Positions 42,577-53,679 of a DNA stretch of 64,000 nt are shown piece by piece. This stretch comes from Yponomeuta sedellus (lineage: Eukaryota; Arthropoda; Insecta; Lepidoptera; Yponomeutidae), in the NCBI GenBank assembly GCA_934045075.1, contig OW203736.1, positions 2,710,591 to 2,774,590 on the forward strand, written 5' to 3'. Below the pieces are notes generated by a model. That model had not been told where the DNA came from and searched no databases. It was given only the letters and a program-made list of their open reading frames with translations. Each line of letters starts with the position of its first letter. The first letter of the stretch is position 1. Both the position numbers and the translations under genes were made by a program.

Positions 42577-42984
42577 CTGCAACTAACATACCGTACTTGT
42601 AATGTTTAGGTACATAAAATGTAAACAAACTAAATATGGTAATACCGTTGTGACCTTCATTTGAAAAATGCTCGAAATGTCTGCATAAAACAGCCGAAGT
42701 TTGTTTATATTTATTTAAGTACCTAAAGTATACGGAGAGTATAATATACGCTTCATAACAATAATTATAACATAATTCTGTCAATTATTTTTTGGTGAAT
42801 AAACCTACTTACTTAAAATATTCTTTTTTTCCACCGTGTCTTCGCAATTTCCAAATATCTCCACCAACTCTTGCCAAGCTCGGTTCTTGATAATTTTATT
42901 TGAGTAATTATCACACTGAATGTCCCATATTGCAGGTCTCTTCTCCACCTCATCAATAAATAGTTCAGTGTCGAAACGATCCAT
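40960..42984 (-). pseudogene. Harb3 MADF/BESS accessory gene
   Basis: Exon 1 is 42984-42813 (MDRFDTELFIDEVEKRPAIW, RAWQELVEIFGNCEDTVEKK), donor GTAAGT. Exon 2 begins near 41657 after TTATTTATAG: KTWKNIRDCYNKEYKKRK (MADF), then in a shifted frame SGSGARKGARYMYFSRLSFL, PPKRKKTQVPDEKIA, and the BESS block DKLFCLSLYKELKKVPENRR. A 53-bp tandem duplication at 41270-41375 adds a further shift. It is dead, but the order MADF - KRKK - BESS is complete. Confidence 0.85.
41270..41375. repeat. 53-bp exact tandem duplication
   Basis: Two adjacent copies of a 53-bp unit containing TGTTTTCGTGACTTGATACT and AAAACAGCTATTTTTTCATC. The length is not a multiple of three, so it shifts the MADF/BESS frame. Identity of the copies marks a very recent event. 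Confidence 0.95.
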
Positions 42985-43234
42985 GGCCAACTCACGAGCA
43001 GTGACGTGCTCACCGCGCGGTATCCGCAACGCAACTGAACGCGAAGTAAAGACTCCACAGTAATAGAAACGCGCGGGAGCAGCGCGATTCTATTTTCTGG
43101 CGGTTAGGTTGCGGTAACCGCGCGGTTATGTCTGACCTTATAATGACTTTATAACTCATACAAATAAGACCCGCGCGATTTCCATGCGATTCTGCAATCG
43201 CGCGGTTCCCGCCGTGTCTGAACTAGCGCTAAAT

Positions 43235-43690
43235 GATGAAGCCAATACAGTGAATGAGTTCTATGTTTATAATAATTATGTAAACTCTGTTAATTATGGA
43301 CTTTAAAAAGACTGATTTTGGAGTTTTCTTGTTATTTTTTTCTCTAAAATGGTCTATTTTCAAATGGACGTTGAATTGTAACGTTCGCAGTTTCTGCGCG
43401 ACTTTGAATTTTCATTCATTTTCCATTTTATTTCAGTATAAAAGTATTTGATGTAGAATTGGCTAACCTCTCGTGAAAGCTAAAAAGCGCAGGTCAGTGT
43501 TACTCAACTGAATACGTTAAAACATTATAACGGATTTTTTGCTATACTAAAAAGAACATAGCTGTTCATAGAAAATTTTCACAACCTAAAAAAATTCTTA
43601 AAACTTACTAAAATCCTCTTCATCGAGTAGATCACTCCGGCTCCTGCTGTAACTTTTGCGGTGCCTCCTAGGCGATCACGGCTGCTCGCG
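43235..43690. other. Unassigned stretch
   Basis: AT-rich, no ORF, no recognised repeat end. Confidence 0.35.
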
Positions 43691-43706
43691 ATCTCGATCT
43701 GCCTTT

Positions 43707-44977
43707 CTACCAGCGAGATAGTCTTATAATAATTTTTTTAACTGTCCCTTCAATTCTAAGGACAAACGTCGTGGCCTCCGTGAGACAGGAACATTGTCTT
43801 TGAGAACTATCTTCAATGAGAATGTGGTCTACCTCAACCACATTTTCTGTGAAACAAGCCAACTTAGACATCCATTCGTCACTTTCAGACAGTAGCTTCA
43901 CTGTACTACCATTCATTATCATGGTTATTTTTCCTAACAACTCCTGACACAAAATCGTATGAAATGGCATTACATCTTTGTTCACAATGTGAAAGAACAC
44001 TTCTTCGTAAGCTCTGCCGTCAATCACAAACACTTTCCCTAAGGATTTCACCTTTGCATGTCCAAGTCCGGTTAACGACAAGTGATCCTCACATTTCTCG
44101 GTTTCCACCGCGAGAAAACACTCGTAAGATATTAAATTTACATCGCTACCAGAGTCACGGGGGGATCGGTACTGTTTTACCGACCGGCCACCGCCGACAG
44201 CGCCGCCACCGCTAGTTGCGGGTACTATCGCACCGCCCTGTTTTACCGACGCGATCGTAGTTATGTTTTCGCTACATTTGCTGCCGATATGCCCAAACTT
44301 GTTTCAGCGAAAACATTTCACGCCATTAGGACAATCACTAGCCACATGTTTCACATCTCCACAATTGTAACAAATTTGAAACTTTCTTTCCTGTACTTTT
44401 TCCATCTGTCGTTTTCGTTTTATTCTTCATTTTCTCGTACAGCGCTAATTTATCTTTTAGCACTGGATATGTAGTCGCTCCATACAGTATCGCCTTAGTT
44501 CGTAGTCTGGTATTCCGTCTATGATGTACTGCACTGCTATGTAATCCAGAAACTAAGCTCTGCGAACCAGCTCTTTCATCACTAGCCTGTACTGGTAGTA
44601 GGTTTCGTCCTTTTGTCGTGCACCCATGATTTCGTGCATTTCCTTCACGTTGACGGAATCCGGGAACTCCTTCTTTAGAACAGTCTTCATAGCATCTGAA
44701 TGAATTTTCACCTTTTAACCACAGCGCCGCAGTGCCCACCAGTTATCGTCGTGCAAAGATAAGCTTTTGTTGCGCCGTCCAATTAAATACATCCGCATTG
44801 TCTTCTAGATGCCCATTTGCATCTAGAAGAGAATGCTGATGAAAGCCCATTTGCAGATGACAAAGTTTTGTCGTCGCCGCTGATCTTCGGTACGCCGTCC
44901 ATGAAAAATGCCGCCATCGTTGGTTCGCCGCCACTCACTCTGGTTGTAGTTTTGCTCCCATCCGCTGCTTCTGCCAT
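43707..44977 (-). pseudogene. Gypsy gag zinc knuckles and aspartic protease
   Basis: Start MAEAADGSKTTTRVSGGEPT at 44977; NWTAQQKLIFARR and GTAALWLKGENSF (capsid-type helices) in shifted frames; two CCHC knuckles, CYNCGDVKHVASDC and, with one Cys damaged, NKFGHIGSKC (44270-44375); then the protease active site RDSGSDVNLISYECF (near 44150) and GLGHAKVKSLGKVFVIDGRA to FHTILCQELLGKITMIMNG. At least four frameshifts. RT and the rest are missing below 43690. Gypsy is supported by domain order and the DSG protease. Confidence 0.8.
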
Positions 44978-45059
44978 CGTAAATCGTTGTATTGTATTTC
45001 GTCGTAGTATATAGTGAACCCCGTCGTATATTCCCTACTTATCGTCGTAATATTCATCG

Positions 45060-45290
45060 TATTTTCAGCGCCACGTCGTCGTATATTTCTTTATTTTCGG
45101 CTCGATGTCAACGCTTGCGTGTCAATAGTTGTCACAGATATTAAGATTTTTGATACTTGAAAGAGATATATTATATAAAACTTATAATAAGATTACGAGT
45201 ATTTGCTATATCAGCCAAGGATCTTTCGATTCCTCGAAACGTGTGATCTAGTGACCCAATAAAGGTGGACAGGGATTGGCAACAGCAATC
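45060..45290 (-). repeat. Possible 5' LTR and primer site of that Gypsy
   Basis: The minus strand has TGGCGCTGAAAATACG starting at 45073, a plausible primer-binding site, preceded by AT-rich sequence starting TGTTGCCAATCC near 45283. The expected CA end is not clear and there is no second LTR, so the limits are weak. Confidence 0.35.
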
Positions 45291-45384
45291 CGTTGCTCTA
45301 CTTCGTGGGGTTTCTCCTGCATGTCCTGCGCCTGCTAAGGCCCATCACTAGCGCGTGAAATTCTTACTGAAAATCGATATTAAC

Positions 45385-45525
45385 CCCTATATATCCCCAC
45401 TGCTGGGGCACGAGTCTCTTCCTGCATCGCAGGCAGGTTAGGCCATACTCGACAACGGGTACCAAGTTCGGCTTGTTGTAGGATTGTAAAACAGTGGCGG
45501 GCATTACTGTCAGAAATTATCATGA
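45385..45525 (-). mobile_element. SINE family B fragment
   Basis: TATCCCCACTGCTGGGGCAC, then GAGTCTCTTCCTGCATCGCA and AGGTTAGGCC, CAGTGGCGGGC and CTGTCAGAA are the complement of the 3' half of the SINE at 30891-31252. Confidence 0.75.
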
Positions 45526-45529
45526 AGGT

Positions 45530-46020
45530 TATTTTGGTTTATTTCAATAAAAATACTGTCTCAAGATTGGTTTTCTGTCTACGGAACGTCGCCAAATTAA
45601 GGGAAGAGACAGTATAGAAATTCCTATATCTTCTAGTACTTTGCGATAGATCTCTTTAATAAATTTTTTGGATACTTCTGTTAAAAATGATTTTCATAAA
45701 ATTGGTTTTCTGTCTACTCATTAAGCTTAATAATGTAATAATAAGGAAGAGCGGGGTATCTGTAACACAGGTTTCGACTTAGTACAGAGCCCCAATGACG
45801 TGTAAACTGTAACCGCTACTTATTGAATAAAGATATTGACAAAAGATATTAAATATTAGACTCAAGTAGATTCAGAATAGATCGATGAGGATTTGACACA
45901 ATCAAAATCAGGCCTACTAATTCCAAAACGAATTTCAACAGGTCATGAAATTACTGTCGAAATATTTGTCAATTCCATTGATCTCTTTGGTCAATATTGA
46001 ACCCGACGTACCTGGGTACT
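45530..46020. other. Probable internal leader of a minus-strand Gypsy, plus unassigned sequence
   Basis: No ORF. ATTGGTTTTCTGTCTAC occurs twice, at 45572 and 45701. The part next to 46031 would be the untranslated leader downstream of the primer site described below. Confidence 0.35.
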
Positions 46021-46043
46021 TATTTGATAACGTTGGGCGCCAG

Positions 46044-46433
46044 TGTAACGGTCCCTGGTGGGTAGTTATTTTATAAATTAAACCAGGTAGTCATCCAAAC
46101 AAAATTAACATTCCGAGGGTCGTAGGTTCTTACTAAAGATTTTACGGATCTCGCTACGAGTTCGAGTACTCCCCTGAAGGTGAATCCGAGGTGGTGATGG
46201 GCCTCCAGAGTCCGAGCCGCTGCCGAGATGGTGATGGCCACGACGAGCTGAAACCGCATCCAAAAATCCTTTGAAAGCCCAACTAGCTAGTGGAGCGGTA
46301 TGGAGCGAAGATGAACGCGTGAAGAGGACAGCCAAGCACTAAGCTATTCAGGTAGCCCAGGCGTAGGACCCTGAAATGCCCAACGGAAAACGTTAGGAAA
46401 GAATCCAGAACGCTCCGTGTGTTTACCCCGACA
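46044..46433 (-). repeat. Gypsy LTR with tRNA-Lys-type primer site
   Basis: On the minus strand the unit starts TGTCGGGGTAAACAC (46433) and ends CCGTTACA (46044), giving TG...CA ends over 390 bp. One base later comes TGGCGCCCAACG (46042-46031), the primer-binding site complementary to tRNA-Lys used by gypsy-type elements. No gag or pol follows, and the other LTR is not in the window. Confidence 0.65.
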
Positions 46434-46439
46434 TTGCAG

Positions 46440-46930
46440 GTGAAGTACTATGAGTCAGCGATGCCGTTGCGAACACAATTAGACCCGAGTTTACATAGTT
46501 AAAGCAGTGTGAAGCACTAAAAAGAAAACATAAAACAACAAAGGAATTTGAAAATATAACGGTCACTAACGATCTTTTTGTAAACATGGCAGTTCGGGAA
46601 TTAACACATATGTCATGGTCCCGTCCTAGATTATAATGTAGTGACCGTGAAATAGACGAAGAAGAAATAAGTTTTTGGTAAACACAAGCTAATACCTAAT
46701 AACTCGCACACCTGATTGCTAAAAAACAGATAGAAACAAATACAAGCACACAGATCGCTTGCAACTTACCCAATTTGGGGAATAAACGCTGCACTGGTAT
46801 TGGTGAAGCATAAGACGTCCTATAATGTCACGATGGCCGAATTTACTAAATAACGTTATTAAATTCGACCGTCTAGGTCGAGACAACAGGACGTGCGTCC
46901 ACCATGGATCAAGGTGCAGGACTGCCCAAA
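46440..46930. other. Stretch without recognised gene
   Basis: Holds CGGTCACT at about 46561 and AGTGACCG at about 46640 as short inverted words. An ORF on + (MSRWPNLLNNVIKFDRLGRD from 46825) is continuous across the hAT insertion into RSQAQATPEEGAGRDAETGL to 49125, but I do not recognise it. Confidence 0.35.
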
Positions 46931-47311
46931 CGGTGCCTGCCAGGGTTGCGAACCTTAGAAGTTTTTTCCTCGTACCTATGCAGCAAAAAATCTCGTACTT
47001 TGGCTCATTTTGGATTCGAAACCTCGTACGTTCCGTTCGCCGTTCATCTAACACCTAAAAGGTGATAAAATCAAAATTATGGCATATTTATACAATTAAG
47101 GAAGTTTCAAATGAAATAGACTATTGCAAGTTTCCTACAACAAAAAACAACATTAGGTTACTAAAACATTAGTTTTTATTAATATCTTTAACATATAACT
47201 CCGGTACGTGGTCTTATCTGGTCTACATCTCCAAATATGATATCAGGAACATCAGGAATGTCATCCTATGTCTTCACATTGCAGTCCCAAATCTTTTCTT
47301 TGGTCATGCGG

Positions 47312-48485
47312 CTATACATTCATTTCTTTTGTTGGCGACTGGAAGTTACGAAAGTCAAGTAACCGTTTATCACTATGCTTAAAAAAGTTGTAGATATCAC
47401 AAGCTTGTTGTTCTACACCTTCAGGCAACTGTTTACAAGCTTCACTAGCACACAAATGGGCCGAGTGACAAACGCACTTCGTTATTGTGATTCCTGGGAA
47501 ATCACGAATTAATCTGGTTTTTACAGAGTTGTTATTGCCCATCATGACATTGCACCCATCCGAGCCAAAGCCTATCATATTTTCCAAGGGAATATTACGG
47601 CTCGTTAGTGAATCGATAAGAGCTTTGTATAAATTCTCGGCATTGGCTGTGGAAATATCATCAGTATCGGCTATTTCTTTAAAAACTTTGTACAGCTCCC
47701 AAAATTAAAACTGTTTTTATACGGATTTATGCTCATTTATTACATTTTTGTCGCCACCACGGCACCTGAAAATGTGCCGAAACGTTGGAAAATTGTAAAA
47801 AATGTAATAAACGAGCATAAATCCGTATAAAAACAGTTTTAATTATGTCTACTGCTCGTGCTAACCTTAGAAAATAGCTCCCAAAATGCGCTACATATCT
47901 TTTGAGCTTCTTGATCAAAATAGCGCACAACAACGCACGCAGTTTTGAACGTAGAATTGTCGGTAGTCTCGTCTGTCATCACCGAAAAATTATATTTTTG
48001 TAGTTTTCGGGCTAAATCTGCTTTATGACCTTCTCCAAGAACTTTTTTTACCACTCCTGTTATTTTAGTTCGTTTAAGTTCAACTTCCTTGATTATTTGA
48101 GAATCCGTCACTTCTTTAAATAAAACTGTCAAATGGTCACCAACCGAAAATGCAATATTATGCTCCGTAAAAAAGCAGCAAGTTTAATTTCAGCACGAGC
48201 TTTTTCTTTATTTTGTGGAGTTTCACCTCTCTGGAATCCAAGCGATGTTAATGTTTGTGTTTTTTCACTAGATCCAGGTTTGTTACTCAGGTGTTTCTTG
48301 GTAGAAGTATGAGATTTTAAATTTGATATTTCAGCTACCATTGATGTTCCTGGGCAAAATGCAGACTTAGCTTTTGTTAGATCATCGGTGTTTGGCAAAA
48401 GCCAGTCTTTAAAAACCGGATCCTGTAACCAAACCTGTCTAAAATTTTGTGAGCGATGATGTGTTACCTTTTTTTTTTTGTCCAT
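47312..48485 (-). pseudogene. hAT3 transposase, C-terminally truncated
   Basis: Starts MDKKKKVTHHRSQNFRQVWL; zinc/BED-like part with FKDWLLPNTDDLTKAKSAFC and LKSHTSTKKHLSN; frameshift near 48190; FSVMTDETTDNSTFKTACVV (first catalytic Asp, DET/S motif); Penelope insertion after FWEL; LENMIGFGSDGCNVMMGNNN (second Asp), KCVCHSAHLCASEACKQLP and DKRLLDFRNFQSPTKEMNV, stop at 47312. The Glu and dimerisation region are deleted. Without the insertion FWEL joins to YKVFKEIAD in frame. Confidence 0.92.
47706..47875 (-). mobile_element. Penelope-derived foldback insertion with target duplication
   Basis: A 170-bp insertion flanked by AGCTCCCAAAAT at 47694-47705 and 47876-47887. Arms of 47 bases (47703-47749 and 47798-47844), one mismatch, enclose CACGGCACCTGAAAATGTGC and CGAAACGTTGGAAAATTG, the same block as the Penelope end at 33515-33600. 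No coding capacity. Confidence 0.93.
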
Positions 48486-49119
48486 CCGCCTTTTTTGGGT
48501 ACTTTTCTAGGCGGAGTCAAAGTAGGCGAACGGTGACTCTCTTTTTCGCCGTTATCACTCATACTTAATTATACTTTTAAAACACTTCACACGCGAGGAA
48601 CACAAAAAGTAGACATAAAACTCTATGAAGTACGAAATGTTTAGTCTCGGGTATTTCCCGGCTGATAAGATAGGTAACCGTAGAGTCTACGGCGTAGACA
48701 ATCAATCACCGCGCAAATGCGACCACAGATTAATTAGGTACAAGAATGCGGCAGACATGTGATGCAATTAATACTGAGTATCTGTAAGTTCTTTAATTAG
48801 TCTGTGAAGTGATGTGTATGTTGTGTCATGCAAAATGTACGAAATGTTCAAATCTCGTACATAATTGTACGAAGTTGATAGTGTCCTCGTACCTCGTACG
48901 GAAGACCATAAAGACCATCGTATTTGTACGAGGAACCTCGTACGGTTGGCAACCCTGGTGCCTGCCGACCGGTCGCAAGCGCAGGCGACACCTGAGGAAG
49001 GCGCGGGTCGAGACGCAGAGACGGGTCTCATAACTGTCTCTAGAGTACTACAGAAGTTGCGTTCGACGATACGTGGAGGACAGAAGGCTTATCTTACGAA
49101 ACCTATTTGTTTAACTACT

Positions 49120-49700
49120 TATTGAATTTTGCATTTACGTGTACATGTACGTTATGTACAACGTTACATTACCCCCCCGTCTCACCGAAAGGATCTTTCC
49201 TATATATGAAAAAAAACGAAATGCCGAAACGGTGTTGATAAAACAGCATTATCGAGGAGTGTAAAAGCAAACATGCCACTGTCCATATTTGTATAAAAGC
49301 CACTCAGAGAAATTTGTAGCAGGGCATTATTTCATAAGAATGGGCAGAACAGTGTTTGTATTTAATGTGATGAAGGTATTTTTGTATGAAATCAGTGGGC
49401 ATATTATTCGTTACTTACACAAATAAGAAAAAAATCAAATAATACCGACAAGACAGTGGCGGATTTGCGTCTAACATTGGACAGTGGTTAATCTGCGTCT
49501 CTCTCTTATAAAACAGTGGTGATCTGTGGTGAACAGTGGTGTTTATCTGCTTCTATGGGAAAGGACAGTAGCGCGTTGGCTTCTAGGCATTCTCTGAATA
49601 GAAAATGTACAGTCAACGAAACAAGGCAGATTGTATTACGAAACATTTTTAATAAATCTCTTTATTTACACAGACCTGCAGTACAGATATTATAGGTCAT
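49120..49700. other. Stretch with short ACAGTGG repeats
   Basis: GGACAGTGG-type words with following TNATCTGCGTCT or variants occur four to five times between 49453 and 49570, a decayed short tandem array. No gene recognised. Confidence 0.5.
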
Positions 49701-49707
49701 CAAATTA

Positions 49708-50055
49708 TTAAATCAAATCGTAAATTAAATATGTAAGGCACTGCAACTTCGCATTCTTCTTCTTCATACTCTTCGCTTTCATTGGTTTCATTTTCTGCTC
49801 GCACCATTGCCTGTTTGTAGAAATCCAAATCGAAATATTAGTTCCAACATCAACGGTGTAGTTTGGTTCACCCCTTACGTAAACATCGTTGCTTTTGTTC
49901 CGTTTTAAAAAAAATCGTTTACATTGATTGAATTGGAAATGCCAGTTTCCCGGTGGACGAATCACATTTCCAAGAGCAGTTTTCCAATCATGTACGCTAC
50001 TCAATAATACTACAGTCCCATATTTATTAAAAACTATGTATTCCTCAGGTTTCAA
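49708..50055 (-). CDS. Unidentified 115-codon ORF
   Basis: MKPEEYIVFNKYGTVVLLSS, DWKTALGNVIRPPGNWHFQF, KRFFLKRNKSNDVYVRGEPN. The W-x-F-x-F and KRFF-KR text looks like a nucleic-acid-binding TE protein tail, but I cannot name the family. It lies between an unassigned stretch and pogo2 on the same strand, so it may be a TE remnant. Confidence 0.3.
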   Translation of the reverse strand: MKPEEYIVFNKYGTVVLLSSVHDWKTALGNVIRPPGNWHFQFNQCKRFFLKRNKSNDVYVRGEPNYTVDVGTNISIWISTNRQWCEQKMKPMKAKSMKKKNAKLQCLTYLIYDLI

Positions 50056-50059
50056 AATA

Positions 50060-50735
50060 GTCTACATATGCCTTCAAACGGGTCTACTTGGGACAATTTT
50101 CAACTTTGAGTATAAATAAAAAAATAATTTAAAAGCATTTGGGTATTATAAATGCGACTTTAGTAAAATCTGTATTCTGGCTTATGATTTTTGTATCGAT
50201 CACAAGTATCGGGCTACGATGTTCGAATATTTTTTAAATAGTTCCCTGTCTCAATTAAATAGTTCCCTGTTACCCTTAAAAAGTGGATTCTTGGGACATT
50301 GGTATTATCATGAATATTACTCAAGATAGAGCAGGAACTGGTGAACTTGAGACATTAAAAACGTTTTAAAAAAGTATTTTCTTTAATATAAATAACAGAA
50401 ATGTTTCATTCAGTCAATATCACGGTTATTAGTCAACAATAACGATAGACAGATACTATCAAAACTAAAAACTTCTTAAAAACACTGTTAAACAACAAAA
50501 AAACGTCGAAATCAAAATCACTTATCAAGTAAAATAAAAGACAACATACGTGGAATTTAAAACGAATACGTAGGCAAGTAATGAATATACCCCATACAAA
50601 ATGACTGAAATTGTCAATACGGGGCAAAATGAGACGAATGTCTCATGTTGGCCTCCATAATTAAGGAAACATAAAACATTAAACTTAATAAATGCAAAAT
50701 ATTAGTTACAATTGTACTTTTCAATGGACCTCCCG
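50060..50735. other. AT-rich stretch, nothing recognised
   Basis: AAATAGTTCCCTGT is repeated at 50236 and 50257. No ORF or TE end found. Confidence 0.35.
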
Positions 50736-50744
50736 AATTAATAT

Positions 50745-51690
50745 CGTCCTCGGGACACTGTAACAGGAGTTCCTTCAGTTATGATTTGGTCCGAATCTAC
50801 AAGCTGTATATCGTCTACATTGGGAAACACAAAAACGTTCTCAACTTTAGTAGATTTTCTAAAAAAACTTTAGTTTATTTGACCGTTAGCATCAGTTTCA
50901 ATTACCTCACCTACAAATAGTTTTTCGGTGGGCTTTTTAGTATCTTTATCATAAATATACTTTACTATCACATAGGCACCCACTCGATTTGTTTGTTCGC
51001 TCAGTTCAACATTCGTGGTACTTTGATTTGCGTCATTGCGTGAATTTGCGATCGCATTAATATCTAATGGATCGTCATCTGGGATCGCATTTTCTTCAGT
51101 TATATCAAATCGGTCATAGTCGCTACTGGGAATTTGACAAAAGTTGTCCTCCCAGGTCATATCAGAAAGGCGGTCATCCTCAGCAGAGTCGTCATGGACA
51201 GAGATAGTTGCATCAGTGTCCGAATCAGAAGTGACGTGTCGATTAGCTGTATGTCACTTTTTACTTTGTTTAGGCATCTGTTTTTCATTGGTACCTACGT
51301 GACGTGGATGCACCATCACTTGTTTACAACATTGATTGAACAACACTGACACCTGGCAACAAATCAATTTTCTTCTTCCGTGGTTTGAGTGGTTGTGTCT
51401 CTTTTAATCTACTCGCTTCAAGAAATTTTTTGAAGGAATCAACCCATTCTTCGGCAATGTCGTTGCCGGTAACATTATCTGAAATTGGTTTTGGAAGGAG
51501 TTTCAGTACCTCTTGCCGGTTAAGGGGAATCAGACAAGATGCTGCGAAGCCAGATTTTACATTTTCTGCCATTTTGCTTGACATTTCCGTGAGACACTTT
51601 TTTAATAGTCTCGGAAACGTGTCCTTCGGAACTGTTTAGAAGGCGTTTTATAATGTACCAAATTATAAAAGTATTATAAATAGGTAGTAA
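50745..51690 (-). pseudogene. pogo-like transposase C-terminal part (pogo2)
   Basis: MAENVKSGFAASCLIPLNRQ then EVLKLLPKP is the block after the DDE core of pogo/Tigger transposases. It is followed by FLEASRLKETQPLKPRKKK, an acidic tail DRLSDMTWEDNFCQIPSSD (other frame), a Tudor-like VGAYVIVKYIYDKDTKKPTE, FVGEVIETDANGQI and, after a stop, FRKSTKVENVFVFPNVDD. Two frame changes. Catalytic core absent. Confidence 0.72.
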
Positions 51691-51943
51691 GAACTTAATA
51701 AAACACAAAGACTGATTGTAATGAGTATTTATTTTCTAACAAAGTATTCTAATATAACACGCATTGGACGCTATTTAAAGTGGTTTTTGTCGCCTATTTC
51801 CTTTTTCCCGTCGATATAATCTATGGACAGGGGAATAGTGACTAAGTATAAAAGCTGATTTAATTATTTCTCTTGTTTTCATTGATTGATTGATTATGTG
51901 CCTACGATATGGCTATTCTGTTTAAGCAAAAATGTGAATGATT

Positions 51944-52330
51944 TTAATCTATCAGATCTTTGTTTTGTCTTATCAACATTATATCCCTTCGTAAACGCTT
52001 ATTTAAACTACTCCTAAGGGGGTTCAATATAAATTTTAAGGAGGAAAACAACCTCTCCACAGAAACTTGGGTCGAAGGTGCGGCAAGGACCGTGTTTGCC
52101 ACCATAGCTAAATCTGAAGCAAGAACTGCGGCATTGTTCCAGTGTTTTATTATACTTGTATTTATAAGGACTTTAGACCCTACTCCCATTTCATTTAAAT
52201 ACAAATCAAATGATCCTAATTCTCTGGACGACCCGCGAGCTCGTTCAGCTCTCATCAAGAAAGTTTCCAAAGCGTGTGTTCCCTCTCCCTTGGCTTGTAC
52301 TTGGCACTGCAATAGCATCATTGCTTTGCT
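51944..52330 (-). pseudogene. hAT transposase dimerisation domain (hAT4)
   Basis: IKHWNNAAVLASDLAMVANT followed by VLAAPSTQVSVERLFSSLKF and RSSLNKRLRRDIMLIRQN is the complete hAT C-terminal dimerisation domain with the invariant W and the S-x-x-x-E-R-x-F-S motif, ending at a TGA at 51944. Upstream coding sequence is missing beyond about 52330. Confidence 0.92.
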
Positions 52331-52924
52331 GAATTACCTCCATCATCCAAATTTTCCGCGGTCTGATTTAGATTTTGTAATGTATGGGTGGGTGTACCAG
52401 TAACAAACCGATTTAGCGGCATTTTAAAAGTATTTTTTGTATTGTGACTCAATTATTGCAAAAAAAGAATTAACTGCTCCTTGTCTACCATAGAATCATG
52501 TAGCTTATTCCAATTTTTTTAATAGCTGTTGGGTTTAATTTTTTTTAACACTCAATATGCAAAGTCGCAAAGTGCCTAAGGTTGACCAGTTCGTACCAGC
52601 AATAGACCAGGCGTTAAGCCAATAGTGAACCAATAAATAAAATTATTTTTCATACTGAATAATATATTTATTTTAATTATTAAATTGTTTTTTACGTAAT
52701 AATCATCACAACTTTGCATCAGTCTATGAGATTCAAGTAATACTTAAATGCTACAAGGGGTAATAATGTTGCTAACTAATCTAAGAACTATAGATAATTA
52801 ACAAGAGATCCATATCACTTACACAAGTGAATTAACATGAATTAAAAATATGATATAAATCAAAATAGAAAGAAAACAATGAAATAACTTCTTAAAAAAA
52901 TAAAAAGAAAGTCTACAAGATTCA

Positions 52925-53135
52925 AGTACCTACTTGCCTTTGACCAGCCTTTCCAATCTTTGACTGTGCCATCCCCGTGTGCATTGAGAATATCCGCTGC
53001 GTTACGCCACATCATTCTCGACTTTTCCCTTGCTTGGGAATCTTGTTGTAGCCTGTAGCTAGGCATTTATTTTTTATTAATATTTCCCACAGGCTTTCTA
53101 ACTGCCTGTAGGTCACCCTGCTACGTCGTTCTCGT
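52925..53135 (-). pseudogene. Myb/SANT-like (zeste-type) DNA-binding ORF fragment
   Basis: In two frames the text is RRSRVTYRQLESLWEIL, then SRMMWRNAADILNAHGDGTV with KDWKGWSK. W-x-x-x-A-x-x-L-N-x-x-G-x-x-K-x-W-x-x-W is the third-helix pattern of MSANTD/zeste-like proteins, which serve as accessory proteins of some Harbingers. A GC donor (AAG|GCAAGT at about 52935) would end the exon. The partner transposase is not next to it. Confidence 0.6.
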
Positions 53136-53139
53136 TCTT

Positions 53140-53675
53140 CACTAAACATCAAAGGAACATGTCCCAATCGTGAAATAGTCCCAATCCACAAAAAAAAATG
53201 GTAAGTTGGCGTTTCTAGCTGCCTTTTGTTCCTAAAAGTTTCTTAACTATTCCATAGAATAGGTAAGTAGGTACCGGATACTTACGACATAAGATTAGCT
53301 GTTGTTTTTTTTTTTTGCTTTTTGCACTTCTTGGGAAACTTTCAAAATTTCAAACTGTCTGACAGAAGAAACACTGACATCCGTTCAGAAAGTTTTTAAT
53401 GAAACCAATAGATATTGTACTGCTTAAAATTTAAATAAATCACGAAGGACTTGTATGAAAACAACATAAAAATTACGTCTTTTGTTTGTTTTAGTGTAAA
53501 AAGTAGTAGGAAAATATCGTATAACTATATTAAAAATTAAAACTTATAATTTTTGATTTCCATGAAAAGTTTTAATACAGCTTCTGAACGTCTTTAAGCC
53601 GTGCCCAAGCGCCATTCACTCACTAAAGCGATACAAAAGCAGACTTTTTTTGAACTAAAACTTTCGTAAGCACAA
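53140..53675. other. Stretch without gene
   Basis: A T run at about 53305, TAGGTAAGTAGGTACC-like text and no ORF. Confidence 0.4.
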
Positions 53676-53679
53676 CACA

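Larger units (their letters stand above)
40498..43229 (+). mobile_element. PIF/Harbinger element Harb3
   Basis: A 2.73-kb element with TAA duplicated at 40495-40497 and 43230-43232. Left end GCCTGCGTTCAGACA; complement of the right end GCGCTAGTTCAGACA. GC-rich arms with GCGCGG words follow on both sides. It holds a transposase on + and a MADF/BESS gene on -, both damaged. Same interlocked plan as Harb2. Confidence 0.92.
46941..48957 (-). mobile_element. hAT element hAT3, both ends present
   Basis: Complete ends: CAGGGTTGCGAACC at 46941 and GGTTGGCAACCCTG ending 48957, one mismatch, flanked by the 8-bp duplication GTGCCTGC at 46933-46940 and 48958-48965. CTCGTAC is repeated in both subterminal regions (three at the left, at least four at the right). 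It carries a truncated transposase, so it is non-autonomous. A 170-bp Penelope foldback sits inside. Confidence 0.96.
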
